From SB11 sp965222995 (lineage in GTDB: Bacteria; Bacteroidota; Bacteroidia; UBA8524), in assembly GCA_965222995.1 (NCBI GenBank), contig OZ244977.1, forward strand, positions 1,488,001 through 1,552,000: DNA of 64,000 nucleotides. Reading direction: 5' to 3'. Under the pieces are notes generated by a model. The model made no database searches. It was not told the origin of the DNA and saw only the letters and a program-made list of their open reading frames with translations. The position numbers and the translations under genes were made by a program. Shown here piece by piece: positions 43,842 to 51,968 of this stretch (positions within the stretch are counted from its first letter, which is position 1; each line of letters begins with the position of its first letter).

Positions 43842-44603
43842 TTGAAAGTAACTTTTTTAGGCACAGGCACATCTCAGGGAGTACCCGTTATAGCTTGTGA
43901 TTGTGAAGTTTGCCAATCTACAGACCTCAAAGATAAACGCCTTCGTACCTCAATTCATGTAGAAATTGACGGATTAAGTTTGGTAGTTGATACCGGGCCT
44001 GATTTCCGCCAACAAATGCTGCGTGAAAACATTAAACGTTTAGACGGGGTAATCTTCACACATGCCCACAAAGACCATATTGCGGGTATGGACGATATAA
44101 GAGCGTATAATTTTAAGCAACAGGCAGATATACCCATATATGCCGATAAAATTGTGCAAGAGGCCTTGCACCGCGATTTTCACTATGTTTTTGCAGCAGA
44201 AAAATACCCGGGCATCCCCAATGTTGAGCTACATACCATAGAAAATAAACCTTTTACAATACACAACACTACCATCCACCCTATATTAGTTTGGCATTAT
44301 AAACTACCTGTTTTAGGATTTCGCTTTGGTGATTTCACATACATAACTGATGCAAACCGCATAGATGAAGAAGAAAAAGATAAAATACGCGGCAGTAAAG
44401 TATTAGTATTAAATGCACTTCGTAAAACAGACCATATCTCACATTTTACATTAGAAGAAGCCATTGCATTAGCAAAAGAATTAGAAATTCCTACTACTTA
44501 TCTAACTCATCTAAGTCATCAAATGGGAAAACATGAATTTGTGAGTAAAGAGCTTCCCAAAGGAGTTTTTATAGCTTACGACGTCTTGAAAATTGAAATT
44601 TAA
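43842..44603 (+). CDS. MBL-fold phosphodiesterase (PhnP-like)
   Basis: A 253-aa metallo-beta-lactamase-fold hydrolase. It opens K-V-T-F-L-G-T-G-T-S-Q-G-V-P, followed by C-x-C-x-x-C (D-C-E-V-C), S-L-V-V-D-T-G-P-D-F and the metal-binding F-T-H-A-H-K-D-H. Later histidines lie in H-L-S-H-Q-M-G-K-H. The closest well-known relatives are PhnP-type cyclic phosphodiesterases and lipoyl(octanoyl) MBL enzymes, but the substrate here is unproven. The frame runs back through the tRNA; the start is TTG at 43842, which matches the family N terminus. Confidence 0.85.
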   Translation: MKVTFLGTGTSQGVPVIACDCEVCQSTDLKDKRLRTSIHVEIDGLSLVVDTGPDFRQQMLRENIKRLDGVIFTHAHKDHIAGMDDIRAYNFKQQADIPIYADKIVQEALHRDFHYVFAAEKYPGIPNVELHTIENKPFTIHNTTIHPILVWHYKLPVLGFRFGDFTYITDANRIDEEEKDKIRGSKVLVLNALRKTDHISHFTLEEAIALAKELEIPTTYLTHLSHQMGKHEFVSKELPKGVFIAYDVLKIEI

Positions 44604-44748
44604 TCGATTTTTCGTCTTCCACCCCCGTTATAACACCCTATGGTTTGAAATAAATTTCAAGCCTGTTTACCTTAGCTTTAAGTTCAGATAACGTTTGCAA
44701 AAACTTATAAGGATTTGCATAATAGACTGTAAATAAACAATTTATAGT

Positions 44749-44833
44749 AAAAAAATGGCCGCACTTGAATTAACAAGTGCAGCCCTATCAATTGCATTGC
44801 TTATGTTCCGTCTCCCGACGGATTGGAAAAGCT
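44749..44833 (-). ncRNA. candidate small RNA with promoter and terminator
   Basis: In a 460-bp gene-free stretch, the minus strand carries a complete transcription unit of about 85 nt. The promoter is TTG-N20-TACTTTTG (see separate entry). The transcript would contain a GC-rich hairpin CCGTC-GGGA-GACGG (44821-44808), a mostly single-stranded linker of about 22 nt, and an 11-bp terminator stem: GGC-T-GCACTTG pairs with CAAGTGC-G-GCC (44784-44757) around a TTAATT loop, followed by A and seven T (44755-44749). No convincing ORF is present. On the plus strand the same hairpin lacks a T tail. I do not recognise it as 6S, tmRNA, SRP or RNase P RNA. Existence is inferred from sequence only. Confidence 0.6.
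44757..44784 (-). terminator. terminator of the candidate small RNA
   Basis: Eleven consecutive pairs including one G-T wobble, six-base loop, then a run of seven T on the minus strand (44755-44749). No protein gene ends at it on this strand. Confidence 0.75.
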
Positions 44834-44837
44834 GGTA

Positions 44838-44868
44838 CAAAAGTACTACAGCACTTCTTTCCATGCAA
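44838..44868 (-). promoter_or_regulatory. promoter of the candidate small RNA
   Basis: On the minus strand: TTG (44868-44866), 20-bp spacer, TACTTTTG (44845-44838), an exact TAnnTTTG. The -7 element overlaps the inverted repeat GTACAAAAGTAC (44836-44847), a possible operator. Confidence 0.6.
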
Positions 44869-44892
44869 TAGTTTGGGCTAAAAATTTGTTTA

Positions 44893-44984
44893 TACATAGG
44901 TTATGTACATTTAATTTCACTAATTATCCGCTTAACAAAGCCTTAACATTTGTTTTTCAGAACTCAACAAAGTGTTATTAACAC
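44893..44984. promoter_or_regulatory. two inverted repeats upstream of the S24 regulator gene
   Basis: TACATA-GGT-TATGTA (44893-44907) and GTGTTA-T-TAACAC (44972-44984). They lie between the divergent promoters of the candidate RNA and the regulator. The half-site TATGTA also appears in the palindrome at the regulator start codon (45065-45078). They are candidate operators, by inference. Confidence 0.4.
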
Positions 44985-45011
44985 ATTGTTTGTTTATTTA
45001 ATTAACATTTT

Positions 45012-45042
45012 TTTGTTTGAAAAATCGTAATTCATATATTTG
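45012..45042 (+). promoter_or_regulatory. promoter of the S24 regulator gene
   Basis: TTTG (45012-45015), 19-bp spacer, TATATTTG (45035-45042). Transcription would begin at about 45048, after the in-frame ATG at 45042, so the ATG at 45066 is the start. Confidence 0.75.
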
Positions 45043-45064
45043 TGCATAGAGTTATCAACACTAC

Positions 45065-45078
45065 TATGTATATACATA
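45065..45078. promoter_or_regulatory. perfect palindrome over the regulator start codon
   Basis: TATGTATATACATA is a 14-bp perfect palindrome covering the ATG of the S24 regulator. It could be an autoregulatory operator; AT-rich codon choice could also produce it. Confidence 0.35.
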
Positions 45079-45782
45079 AAAACCTAAAATTATTACGTAA
45101 ACGCAAGGGGATGACACAACAAGAAGTATCTACTGCCATAGAAATAAATCGCAGTAGTTTAGCCGGTTATGAATCTCAAATACAGCCTGATTTAAGCTTA
45201 CTCATAAAGTTTTCTGAGTTTTTTAATGTTACTATAGACACTATGGTGAAACTAGACTTAGAAAACCTATCAGAGAGGCAACTGGGCGAAATAGAGCGCG
45301 GAATGGATAACTACATAAACGGGAATAAGCTTCGTGTTTTGGCTACAACAGTAAACGATGAAAACATTGATAATATAGAAGTAGTAGGGCAAAGGGCAAA
45401 AGCAAGCTATTTAGCTGGCTATTCAGACCCTGAATTTATCAGTGAACTGCCCATGGCAAACCTGCCGTTTTTAGACCGCAGCAAGAAATACCGTGTTTTT
45501 CAAGTAGATGGGGACAGTATGCTTCCCATTAAGGATAAAAGCTGGATAGTGGGAGAATATATTGATGACTGGAAAGACATAAAAGACGGTGTACAATACG
45601 TAGTACTCACAGAAAATGAAGGAATAGTATTTAAAACCGCTTATAATAAAATTGACAGTGAAAGGAAGTTGCTTTTAGTATCTCAAAATCCTATGTATTC
45701 TCCGTTTGAGGTAGAAATTAGCGATGTAAAAGAAGTGTGGAAATATGTGATGAATATGAACTTTAATGAGCTAATTCATTAA
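45066..45782 (+). CDS. XRE-family regulator with LexA-like S24 domain
   Basis: A 238-aa repressor-type protein. The Cro/CI helix-turn-helix lies at residues 3-60 (L-K-L-L-R-K-R-K-G-M-T-Q-Q-E-V ... I-N-R-S-S-L-A-G-Y-E). A LexA-like S24 domain forms the C-terminal half: Q-V-D-G-D-S-M-L-P-I holds the catalytic Ser and G-I-V-F-K-T-A the Lys. An Ala-Gly pair in S-Y-L-A-G-Y-S-D lies in the linker where LexA/CI-type proteins self-cleave. It could thus be a DNA-damage-responsive repressor. The start choice follows from the promoter. Its downstream neighbour is an exonuclease/GIY-YIG nuclease, a plausible target. Confidence 0.85.
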   Translation: MYIHKNLKLLRKRKGMTQQEVSTAIEINRSSLAGYESQIQPDLSLLIKFSEFFNVTIDTMVKLDLENLSERQLGEIERGMDNYINGNKLRVLATTVNDENIDNIEVVGQRAKASYLAGYSDPEFISELPMANLPFLDRSKKYRVFQVDGDSMLPIKDKSWIVGEYIDDWKDIKDGVQYVVLTENEGIVFKTAYNKIDSERKLLLVSQNPMYSPFEVEISDVKEVWKYVMNMNFNELIH

Positions 45783-45789
45783 ATACGTT

Positions 45790-45797
45790 TAGTTTTG
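45790..45797 (+). promoter_or_regulatory. -7 promoter element (TAGTTTTG) of the nuclease gene
   Basis: Exact TAnnTTTG, 35 bp upstream of the TTG start at 45833. Confidence 0.4.
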
Positions 45798-45832
45798 CAA
45801 GTAGCAAATTCAACTATTAAAAATCACATTTT

Positions 45833-47209
45833 TTGTACGCTATTGTTGACATAGAAACAACAGGAAGCTTTGCCGGAGGGCACGGCATTACCGAAATAGC
45901 TATTGCTGTTTTTGACGGTAATGAAATGGTAGACTGGTATGAGACTTTGGTAAACCCCGGTATGGAAATACCTGCGTTTATTACGGCACTTACCAATATT
46001 ACCAATGATATGGTGGCTGATGCCCCTGCTTTTGAAGCGATTGCCGAAAAGGTATATACAATGCTGGAGCCTTGCGTGTTCGTAGCCCACAATGTAAACT
46101 TTGATTACTCTTTTGTTCAAAAACAACTAAAAGCGGCGGGGTACGACTGGAGTGCTAAAAAGCTTTGTACAGTGAGATTAGCCCGCAAAATATTCCCTCA
46201 GTTTACTTCGTATAAACTATCGGCACTTTGCACACAACTAAATATAGAGCAAACCATTAAGCACCGAGCAGGGGCTGATACACTAGCAACAGTAGAAGTA
46301 TTTAAACATTTGCTGAAAAACGATAGGGAAGGGGTTATACAAAAATCACTTAAAGGCAATGCCAGTGAATTTAGGCTGCCTGCCCACCTTAGCCGTGAAG
46401 AGTTTGATAACTTACCGCAAACAACAGGCGTGTATTATATGCTTAACACACAAAAAGAGATAATATATGTGGGTAAAGCAAACAATATTAAAAAGCGAGT
46501 AGGGCAACATTTTTCAGGCAAAACAGACCAGAAAACTCGTCAGTCATTTTTGCGGGAGATAGCTCATGTAAACTATGAGGAATGTGGCAACGAGTTAGTG
46601 GCATTGCTGCTTGAAGAAAAAGAAATTAAAAAGTATTGGCCCAAGTATAACAGGGCACAAAAGAAAATGAAGTTTGCCTGGGGTTTGTTTGATTATACCG
46701 ACCGCAAAGGACATATACGTTTGGGGGTAGATTATATACGCAGAGGGGCAATGCCTTTGATGCGTTTTGCTACCTTGGCAGAGGCAAGACATTTTTTATT
46801 AACCAAAACCGATGAATTTGAGCTTTGCCCCAAACTTTGTGCTATTGATACGGCAGCAACAGAAAGCTGCAACCCTGTAATTACCTCACACTGCAAGGGC
46901 AATTGCCACAAGGTTATGGCTATTGAAGAATATAACAGCCGCGTGCAAAGTTTTATAGACAGTTTGGTAGAGTATAAACCCAGTTATGCTATTGTGAGCA
47001 AGGGCAGAACTACTGCCGAGCAAGCTGTAGTATATATAAGCGACGGTACACTAAAAGGCTTTGGTTTTATAGAAAAAACCCAAACTTGGAGTACCCAAAC
47101 AGAACTGGAAAACTATATACAACCCTACAAAGCTACCATTGATGCAGAAATGATTGTTTCTTCTTTCTTGCGCCGCAACCCGCATGCAAATAGGGTAGTG
47201 TTTAATTAG
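45833..47209 (+). CDS. DEDDh exonuclease / GIY-YIG (UvrC-type) nuclease fusion
   Basis: A 458-aa two-domain nuclease. Residues 1-165 are a DnaQ-like 3'-5' exonuclease with D6 and E8 in V-D-I-E-T-T-G, N-V-N-F-D-Y-S-F, and H-R-A-G-A-D-T. Residues about 190-275 are a GIY-YIG domain (T-G-V-Y-Y-M-L ... I-I-Y-V-G-K-A-N-N-I-K-K-R-V-G-Q-H-F) like UvrC and Cho. A C-terminal region with several cysteines follows (C-P-K-L-C, C-K-G-N-C). The fusion is known in Bacteroidota and Actinobacteria, where it is annotated as a DNA polymerase III epsilon-like protein; a role in repair is likely. The start is TTG. Expression may be controlled by the S24 regulator 50 bp upstream. Confidence 0.87.
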   Translation: MYAIVDIETTGSFAGGHGITEIAIAVFDGNEMVDWYETLVNPGMEIPAFITALTNITNDMVADAPAFEAIAEKVYTMLEPCVFVAHNVNFDYSFVQKQLKAAGYDWSAKKLCTVRLARKIFPQFTSYKLSALCTQLNIEQTIKHRAGADTLATVEVFKHLLKNDREGVIQKSLKGNASEFRLPAHLSREEFDNLPQTTGVYYMLNTQKEIIYVGKANNIKKRVGQHFSGKTDQKTRQSFLREIAHVNYEECGNELVALLLEEKEIKKYWPKYNRAQKKMKFAWGLFDYTDRKGHIRLGVDYIRRGAMPLMRFATLAEARHFLLTKTDEFELCPKLCAIDTAATESCNPVITSHCKGNCHKVMAIEEYNSRVQSFIDSLVEYKPSYAIVSKGRTTAEQAVVYISDGTLKGFGFIEKTQTWSTQTELENYIQPYKATIDAEMIVSSFLRRNPHANRVVFN

Positions 47210-47212
47210 AAA

Positions 47213-48061
47213 TCAGTTAGTTATTTGCGGCTTTTCTTTTTTAGTAGTATTCTTTACCGAAGGGCAGAGGTATAAAGCTACATCGTCAATAAAGTAGTAG
47301 GCTAGGTAGCTAATATCGTTTTCGGTTTCAACATCAATAAACTCATCTTCTTCCTCAATTTCAAAACCGCTATCTTCAGAAGGGTTGCCTTCAGGCTGCT
47401 GTGCAGGTTGTCCTTTTTGAGTTTCAATAATGGTTTCGCCATGTGTGAAAAAGTTGCCAATAGTAAGGAATTCATAAGCACTATCAGCTAAAAAACTGGC
47501 TTCAATTCTTAGCCAATCTTTGGTATTGTTTATTACACGGTCTACATTTACCTGCGGTTTGTATAGTATGGGTTCGCAACTATTACGTTCAGGGCTTTCG
47601 GTAGTAAGCAAAACACCAATGTTATTAGTAGCATACTTACTGTTTTCTCCCAAGGCTACCCAAAACTCCACACAGTAAACGTTTCCTATCACCAGCTTCT
47701 CAGTAAGTTTTATGCTCAAATACTCATGCCATTCGTTCGGCTGGCAACCACCCTCAGGAGAGTAGTTTATCATCCCAATCATCACATTACCACTATGTGG
47801 AGCTCGTTTACCTTCACCGGTATAGGGAGCCTTTGCCCAGCAATCGTCATCGGCATAGGTGCTCATTACATCCGTAGTAGTGTTTATGGGAGTAAACCAA
47901 TCAAAAACATATTCGTTAATCCCTGTATTATCTACCAGCCAGCTGCAAGGAAATTTTTTCTCGGTAATTTGTTCAAAGTCGCCGTTAGGCACAAGGTTTA
48001 TTTGCCCGTAACCAAATGCGGGAAAAATCAGTAGTATCAATATAAAGAACCTTGTTATCAA
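47213..48061 (-). CDS. secreted carbohydrate-binding-module-like protein
   Basis: A 282-aa protein with a signal peptide (MITRFFILILLIFPAFGYGQ) directly at a TTG start codon; no ATG is available. The mature protein begins N-L-V-P-N-G-D-F-E, the opening of jelly-roll modules often found N-terminal to OmpA domains in Bacteroidota, followed by S-G-N-V-M-I-G-M and Y-C-V-E-F-W-V-A-L. A Glu-rich linker splits the final strands (Y-Y-F-I-D-D-V-A-L-Y). There is no OmpA or T9SS domain, so the anchoring is unknown. It converges with the nuclease gene (3 bp apart). Confidence 0.65.
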   Translation of the reverse strand: MITRFFILILLIFPAFGYGQINLVPNGDFEQITEKKFPCSWLVDNTGINEYVFDWFTPINTTTDVMSTYADDDCWAKAPYTGEGKRAPHSGNVMIGMINYSPEGGCQPNEWHEYLSIKLTEKLVIGNVYCVEFWVALGENSKYATNNIGVLLTTESPERNSCEPILYKPQVNVDRVINNTKDWLRIEASFLADSAYEFLTIGNFFTHGETIIETQKGQPAQQPEGNPSEDSGFEIEEEDEFIDVETENDISYLAYYFIDDVALYLCPSVKNTTKKEKPQITN

Positions 48062-48172
48062 TTAAATATAGTTACTTATATAACTCAAAATCAAAGCCAA
48101 ATATTACTATTCCGTATTTTTTTGTGTATAAATTGTACATAGGCTTTGGTATTAGTGGGTTTTATTTGAGTT

Positions 48173-48643
48173 ATGAAACAACCTGAGAGCTTAGAAATGG
48201 TGGCGCAATTCCACAACACATTTAAACACCCTGTGCTTAATACTCCAACGATACCCGACAGTAAAAGGTGCGAACTGCGGGTGAGTTTAATAGCTGAAGA
48301 ACTGGACGAGTTACGTGAAGCTATTGAAGATAATGATATGGTAGAGATTGCCGACGCACTGTGCGATATTCAGTACGTTTTAAGCGGAGCTATATTAGAA
48401 TTTGGTTTGGCAGATAAGTTTAATGCTTTATTTACTGAGGTACAGCGCAGCAATATGAGCAAAGCTTGCAGAAGTGAAGAAGAGGCAAAAGCTACCACCG
48501 AATACTTCTTAAAAGAAAAAGGGGAGGAGTGCTACTATAAACAAGAAGGTGATTTGTTTTTGGTATACCGCAAAAGCGATAATAAAACCATGAAATCTAT
48601 AAACTACAGCCCTGCCGACTTGAAAAGTATAGTGAGAAGCTAG
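48173..48643 (+). CDS. MazG-like all-alpha NTP pyrophosphohydrolase
   Basis: A 156-aa protein of the all-alpha NTP pyrophosphatase superfamily, which removes pyrophosphate from non-canonical or excess nucleoside triphosphates. The metal-binding pattern EExxE...ExxD is visible as A-E-E-L-D-E-L-R-E-A then V-E-I-A-D-A-L-C-D-I-Q-Y. The DR2231/HAM1-like MazG group is the closest. The C-terminal 45 residues (K-G-E-E-C-Y-Y-K-Q-E-G) are an extension seen in phage and Bacteroidota homologues. It may clean the nucleotide pool. Confidence 0.82.
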   Translation: MKQPESLEMVAQFHNTFKHPVLNTPTIPDSKRCELRVSLIAEELDELREAIEDNDMVEIADALCDIQYVLSGAILEFGLADKFNALFTEVQRSNMSKACRSEEEAKATTEYFLKEKGEECYYKQEGDLFLVYRKSDNKTMKSINYSPADLKSIVRS

Positions 48644-48786
48644 TTGTATTACTTTAAGCTATTTGCTTATTGTTTTTATACTATCAAAGCAATTAACTTT
48701 TTTTCATCAATGGTTTTAGTGCAGAAACAGGTATATTAAACAAAACCGTATTGTTGACGAGTTAAACATTCCTTAAAACTTCCATA

Positions 48787-49518
48787 GTGAATGAAATAAT
48801 ACATAGCAAAGCTAAAGGCAGTTTGCTTTTACAAAATGCTGTTGATAAAGCAGGAACCAGTGATATTCCTTTGCTTGCTTCTGAAATTAATAAGGATGTA
48901 TTGACTAAAAAAATTAAGTTTCCTGTTCTTGAGCATTGTGCCAAAGAGCTTTACGACATTTTAGATAATGAGAAGCATATTGAGTTTTTAGATAACTTAG
49001 TTCTGAATAAAGAAATTGGCAGTTGGGTTATTGCTGGTAAATTGCTCCAATATAGACTAGATAAGAACTTTGAAGAAAGCCTTGTCAAAGCAATAGAATA
49101 TATTATTGCAGGAAACGAGTGGTATGTATGTGATATAGTAGGAGAACGTGTTTTCGGGCATGCATTACTCACATACCCCGATAAAATGCTTCCGAAATTA
49201 AAGGCGTTTGCGAAACATGAAGATAAATGGATTGTACGCTCAGTTGGGGTAGCAGCCCATTATGCAACCAAAAAAGGCTTGCAAATGCCTTATGTTGAAG
49301 ATGTTTTTAAGCTGCTTTTATCGCAAGCCAACACTACAGAATTTCATACCAAAAAGGGTATAGGCTGGGGTGCAAAAACCATAGCAAAGTTTCATCCTGA
49401 TTTAATGAAAATATATGAAAATGAGGTATTTAATTCTGCTATTGTAAAGCGATGGTTTATTACCAAAGTGAATATCGGTCTGAACTGGAAAAAGAACAAA
49501 ATTGATAAATCACCCTGA
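48787..49518 (+). CDS. HEAT-like / DNA-alkylation-repair (AlkD-like) protein
   Basis: A 243-aa all-helical protein with HEAT-like repeats. Segments W-V-I-A-G-K-L-L-Q-Y, W-Y-V-C-D-I-V-G-E-R-V-F-G, K-W-I-V-R-S-V-G-V-A-A-H-Y and G-I-G-W-G-A-K-T-I-A-K recall the AlkC/AlkD DNA glycosylase fold, where Trp and Asp residues hold the flipped lesion. The W-Y-V-C-D motif has an Asp at the position expected for AlkD catalysis, but I cannot align it rigorously. The start is GTG at 48787. It is two bases upstream of an SPL-like radical SAM gene, so they form an operon. Confidence 0.65.
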   Translation: MNEIIHSKAKGSLLLQNAVDKAGTSDIPLLASEINKDVLTKKIKFPVLEHCAKELYDILDNEKHIEFLDNLVLNKEIGSWVIAGKLLQYRLDKNFEESLVKAIEYIIAGNEWYVCDIVGERVFGHALLTYPDKMLPKLKAFAKHEDKWIVRSVGVAAHYATKKGLQMPYVEDVFKLLLSQANTTEFHTKKGIGWGAKTIAKFHPDLMKIYENEVFNSAIVKRWFITKVNIGLNWKKNKIDKSP

Positions 49519-49520
49519 CA

Positions 49521-50411
49521 ATGCCTACTGAGACTGAAGTAAAATCAATTTTAAACAAAACTAAAAGGAGAGACCCTTTCTTTTTAGATGATTATACGCT
49601 AAACCCTTATAGCGGTTGTAGTTTCAACTGCAGGTATTGCTATATAAGAGGCAGCAAGTATGGCGAGCATTTGGAAATGAAAACCAGCATAAAAAAAAAT
49701 GCTCCCAAGCTTTTAGAGCAGCAACTGCGTACCAAAGCCCAAAAAGGGCAATACGGCATTATAGTTTTAGCAAGTGCAACAGACCCGTATTTGCATTTTG
49801 AAGAGGAAGAGCAACTTACCCGAGAATTACTTAAAATTATAGCTTTTTATAGGTTTCCGGTACATATCATCACAAAATCGCCTTTGGTAGAGCGTGATTT
49901 TGACATTTTGAAAGAAATTGATGAAAATGCTTTTATACCCAGTGATTTACAAGGTAAATTAAATAACGGGGCATTAATAACTTTCTCATTTTCAACAATA
50001 AACGATGCAATTGCCAAGGTTTTTGAGCCCGGTGCACCTAAACCATCAATTAGGTTTAATACACTTGAAAATACTGCAAAAAAGGGGTTTAAAACAGGTG
50101 TAAGTTTGATGCCATTGCTACCATATATAACTGATACGGAAGAGCATTTAAACGAAATGTACACGGCTTTTAAAAATGCTAGGGCACATTATGTATATGC
50201 CGCTACAATTACATTATTTGGAAATAAAACCAGCGACAGCAAAACTTTGGTTTTTGAAGCTGTAAAAAAACATTATCCTGAATTGTATGATAAATACACC
50301 AAACTTTTTTCTGATGGTGAACAGTTACCCAAATATTATAATGATGCATTTGCTAAAAAGGCCAAACAACTTTCAAAATACTTCAATATTCCCATATATA
50401 TCACAGGATAA
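49521..50411 (+). CDS. spore-photoproduct-lyase-like radical SAM protein
   Basis: A 296-aa radical SAM enzyme of the SPL/Rv2578c-like family. The iron-sulfur motif is C33-S-F-N-C37-R-Y-C40 within Y-S-G-C-S-F-N-C-R-Y-C-Y. Further family features are L-A-S-A-T-D-P-Y, H-I-I-T-K-S-P-L-V-E-R-D and P-L-L-P-Y-I-T-D. SPL itself repairs thymine photoproducts in spores; non-spore homologues such as this one are uncharacterised. Operon pairing with an AlkD-like protein suggests DNA or RNA lesion repair, which is inference. Confidence 0.82.
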   Translation: MPTETEVKSILNKTKRRDPFFLDDYTLNPYSGCSFNCRYCYIRGSKYGEHLEMKTSIKKNAPKLLEQQLRTKAQKGQYGIIVLASATDPYLHFEEEEQLTRELLKIIAFYRFPVHIITKSPLVERDFDILKEIDENAFIPSDLQGKLNNGALITFSFSTINDAIAKVFEPGAPKPSIRFNTLENTAKKGFKTGVSLMPLLPYITDTEEHLNEMYTAFKNARAHYVYAATITLFGNKTSDSKTLVFEAVKKHYPELYDKYTKLFSDGEQLPKYYNDAFAKKAKQLSKYFNIPIYITG

Positions 50412-50515
50412 TTTTATACAGCTAAGTATATAGCACATTTTAAACCATATCAAATTACTATACAGAATAATCGTATTTTGGCTTATAATTTATATTATGT
50501 TAAATAATGTTATTT

Positions 50516-50546
50516 ATTTAAAGGGGACTTTCTATCCCCTTTAAAT
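50516..50546. terminator. bidirectional terminator
   Basis: ATTTAAAGGGGA / TCCCCTTTAAAT, a 12-bp perfect stem with a seven-base loop, between the convergent radical SAM and TPR genes. Confidence 0.85.
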
Positions 50547-50567
50547 GAATTATCGTCTAACTAAGAT

Positions 50568-51914
50568 TTACATTCCGCTTCTCTTGTCCTTATATTCTTT
50601 CGATTTTTCACTATTACCTAACTGCCCATACGTTTGTTGAATGGCAAAAAGTAAATCAGAATCATCAGGCTTAACCTCTTCTGCTTTTAGTAGTTGTTCC
50701 AACGCCTTTTCCAACATAGCTTTCATTTCTGCTTCAAGTTTTTTAGCTTCAGCTTTGTCTTTAGAACTATATATATCTAAGTAATTGTATTTATTCACTA
50801 ATTCTTTGTTGTGGTTAAAATACATCACTCCCAAGTTAAATAAGGCATCAAAATAATACGGGTCAATAAGTAGCGCTTCATTATAATCTTTCTCTGCTCT
50901 TTTAAACATTTCTCCGGCTACTTTAAATATACTATCGCGTTTTGCCAGATACATCTTCACGTTAGCCTGATATGTTTTCTTTTTAGCCGGATTTGATGTG
51001 GTTTTAATTTTAGATCTGTTATCGCTGGCAGAATCAGTGTATTGATAAGCACTTTCCATTATTTTCACTGCCTCTTCATTCACAATAGCCCCACGGTAAA
51101 ATAGGTATAATGTGTTATTAGGCTCGTTTTTAATTACCTCATCTAATTTCTTCACCAAAATATCAGTCCTACCCATTTGAGTATATAGGTTTAGCTCTTG
51201 GTTGAATAGTGTTTTGTCATCAGGTATTTTTTTACGCCCCATGTCAATAATTTCAAGGGCTTTTGTTGTATCACCTTTCTCTAATTCCATAAGAGAAAGC
51301 TGTACATATCCTGTTGGACTTAAGTACTTAGGGTCTTTAATAAGTCTGTTCAGGTATTCTTTAGCTTTAGCTTTATCGTCAATGCTTATTGAAACTGTTG
51401 CACAGTTCTGAACGATATCATTTTTTGATGTATTCAGCCTCTTAGGTACTCCCCCTGTTGTATCGGCTTCATATCCTTTTATAAGCAAATCCCAATACTC
51501 GAGTGTTTTTTTATAATCCTTTTTGTCATAATACGATAATGCTTTAAGGTAAACCGCAACAGCTGCTTCAGGTATACCTTTGATAGCATCAGGTGTATAA
51601 GGCTGTCTTCTCTCACCTCTTTCAGCTTCAATACAATCTATATAACTTTTCAAAGAAGTTAAAGGCGCATCTTTATCTAAATAGGTATAGTTGGTGTCTA
51701 CAGATATATAATAATACACATCGCCTCTAACTTTTAAAGCTTTGGCTTTGTACTTATCAGTTATATTTTCGTAGGCTTCATCAATCTTTTCTTTAGCCAC
51801 ATCGTAGTTACCGTTTCGGATGGCTATTAGGGCATCCTCTATTATAAAACGCTGTGCATCAACGGTTGTTATAACACCGCTAAAAAGCACCAATGCTATT
51901 AAAAACTTTTTCAT
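50568..51914 (-). CDS. secreted TPR-repeat protein
   Basis: A protein of about 448 aa from the ATG at 51914, where the signal peptide begins (MKKFLIALVLFSGVITTVDAQ). It contains a chain of tetratricopeptide repeats, for example A-L-K-V-R-G-D-V-Y-Y-Y, L-S-L-M-E-L-E-K-G-D-T-T-K-A-L-E-I-I and Y-F-D-A-L-F-N-L-G-V-M-Y-F. The C-terminal repeats are Lys/Glu-rich. It is likely periplasmic and scaffolds partners. It is 55 bp downstream of gyrA on the same strand and may be part of that transcript. Confidence 0.8.
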   Translation of the reverse strand: MKKFLIALVLFSGVITTVDAQRFIIEDALIAIRNGNYDVAKEKIDEAYENITDKYKAKALKVRGDVYYYISVDTNYTYLDKDAPLTSLKSYIDCIEAERGERRQPYTPDAIKGIPEAAVAVYLKALSYYDKKDYKKTLEYWDLLIKGYEADTTGGVPKRLNTSKNDIVQNCATVSISIDDKAKAKEYLNRLIKDPKYLSPTGYVQLSLMELEKGDTTKALEIIDMGRKKIPDDKTLFNQELNLYTQMGRTDILVKKLDEVIKNEPNNTLYLFYRGAIVNEEAVKIMESAYQYTDSASDNRSKIKTTSNPAKKKTYQANVKMYLAKRDSIFKVAGEMFKRAEKDYNEALLIDPYYFDALFNLGVMYFNHNKELVNKYNYLDIYSSKDKAEAKKLEAEMKAMLEKALEQLLKAEEVKPDDSDLLFAIQQTYGQLGNSEKSKEYKDKRSGM

Positions 51915-51968
51915 TTTGTCTTTCAGTAGTTTTGAATCTTTTATTTCCTTACGGCACAAAAGTAATAT

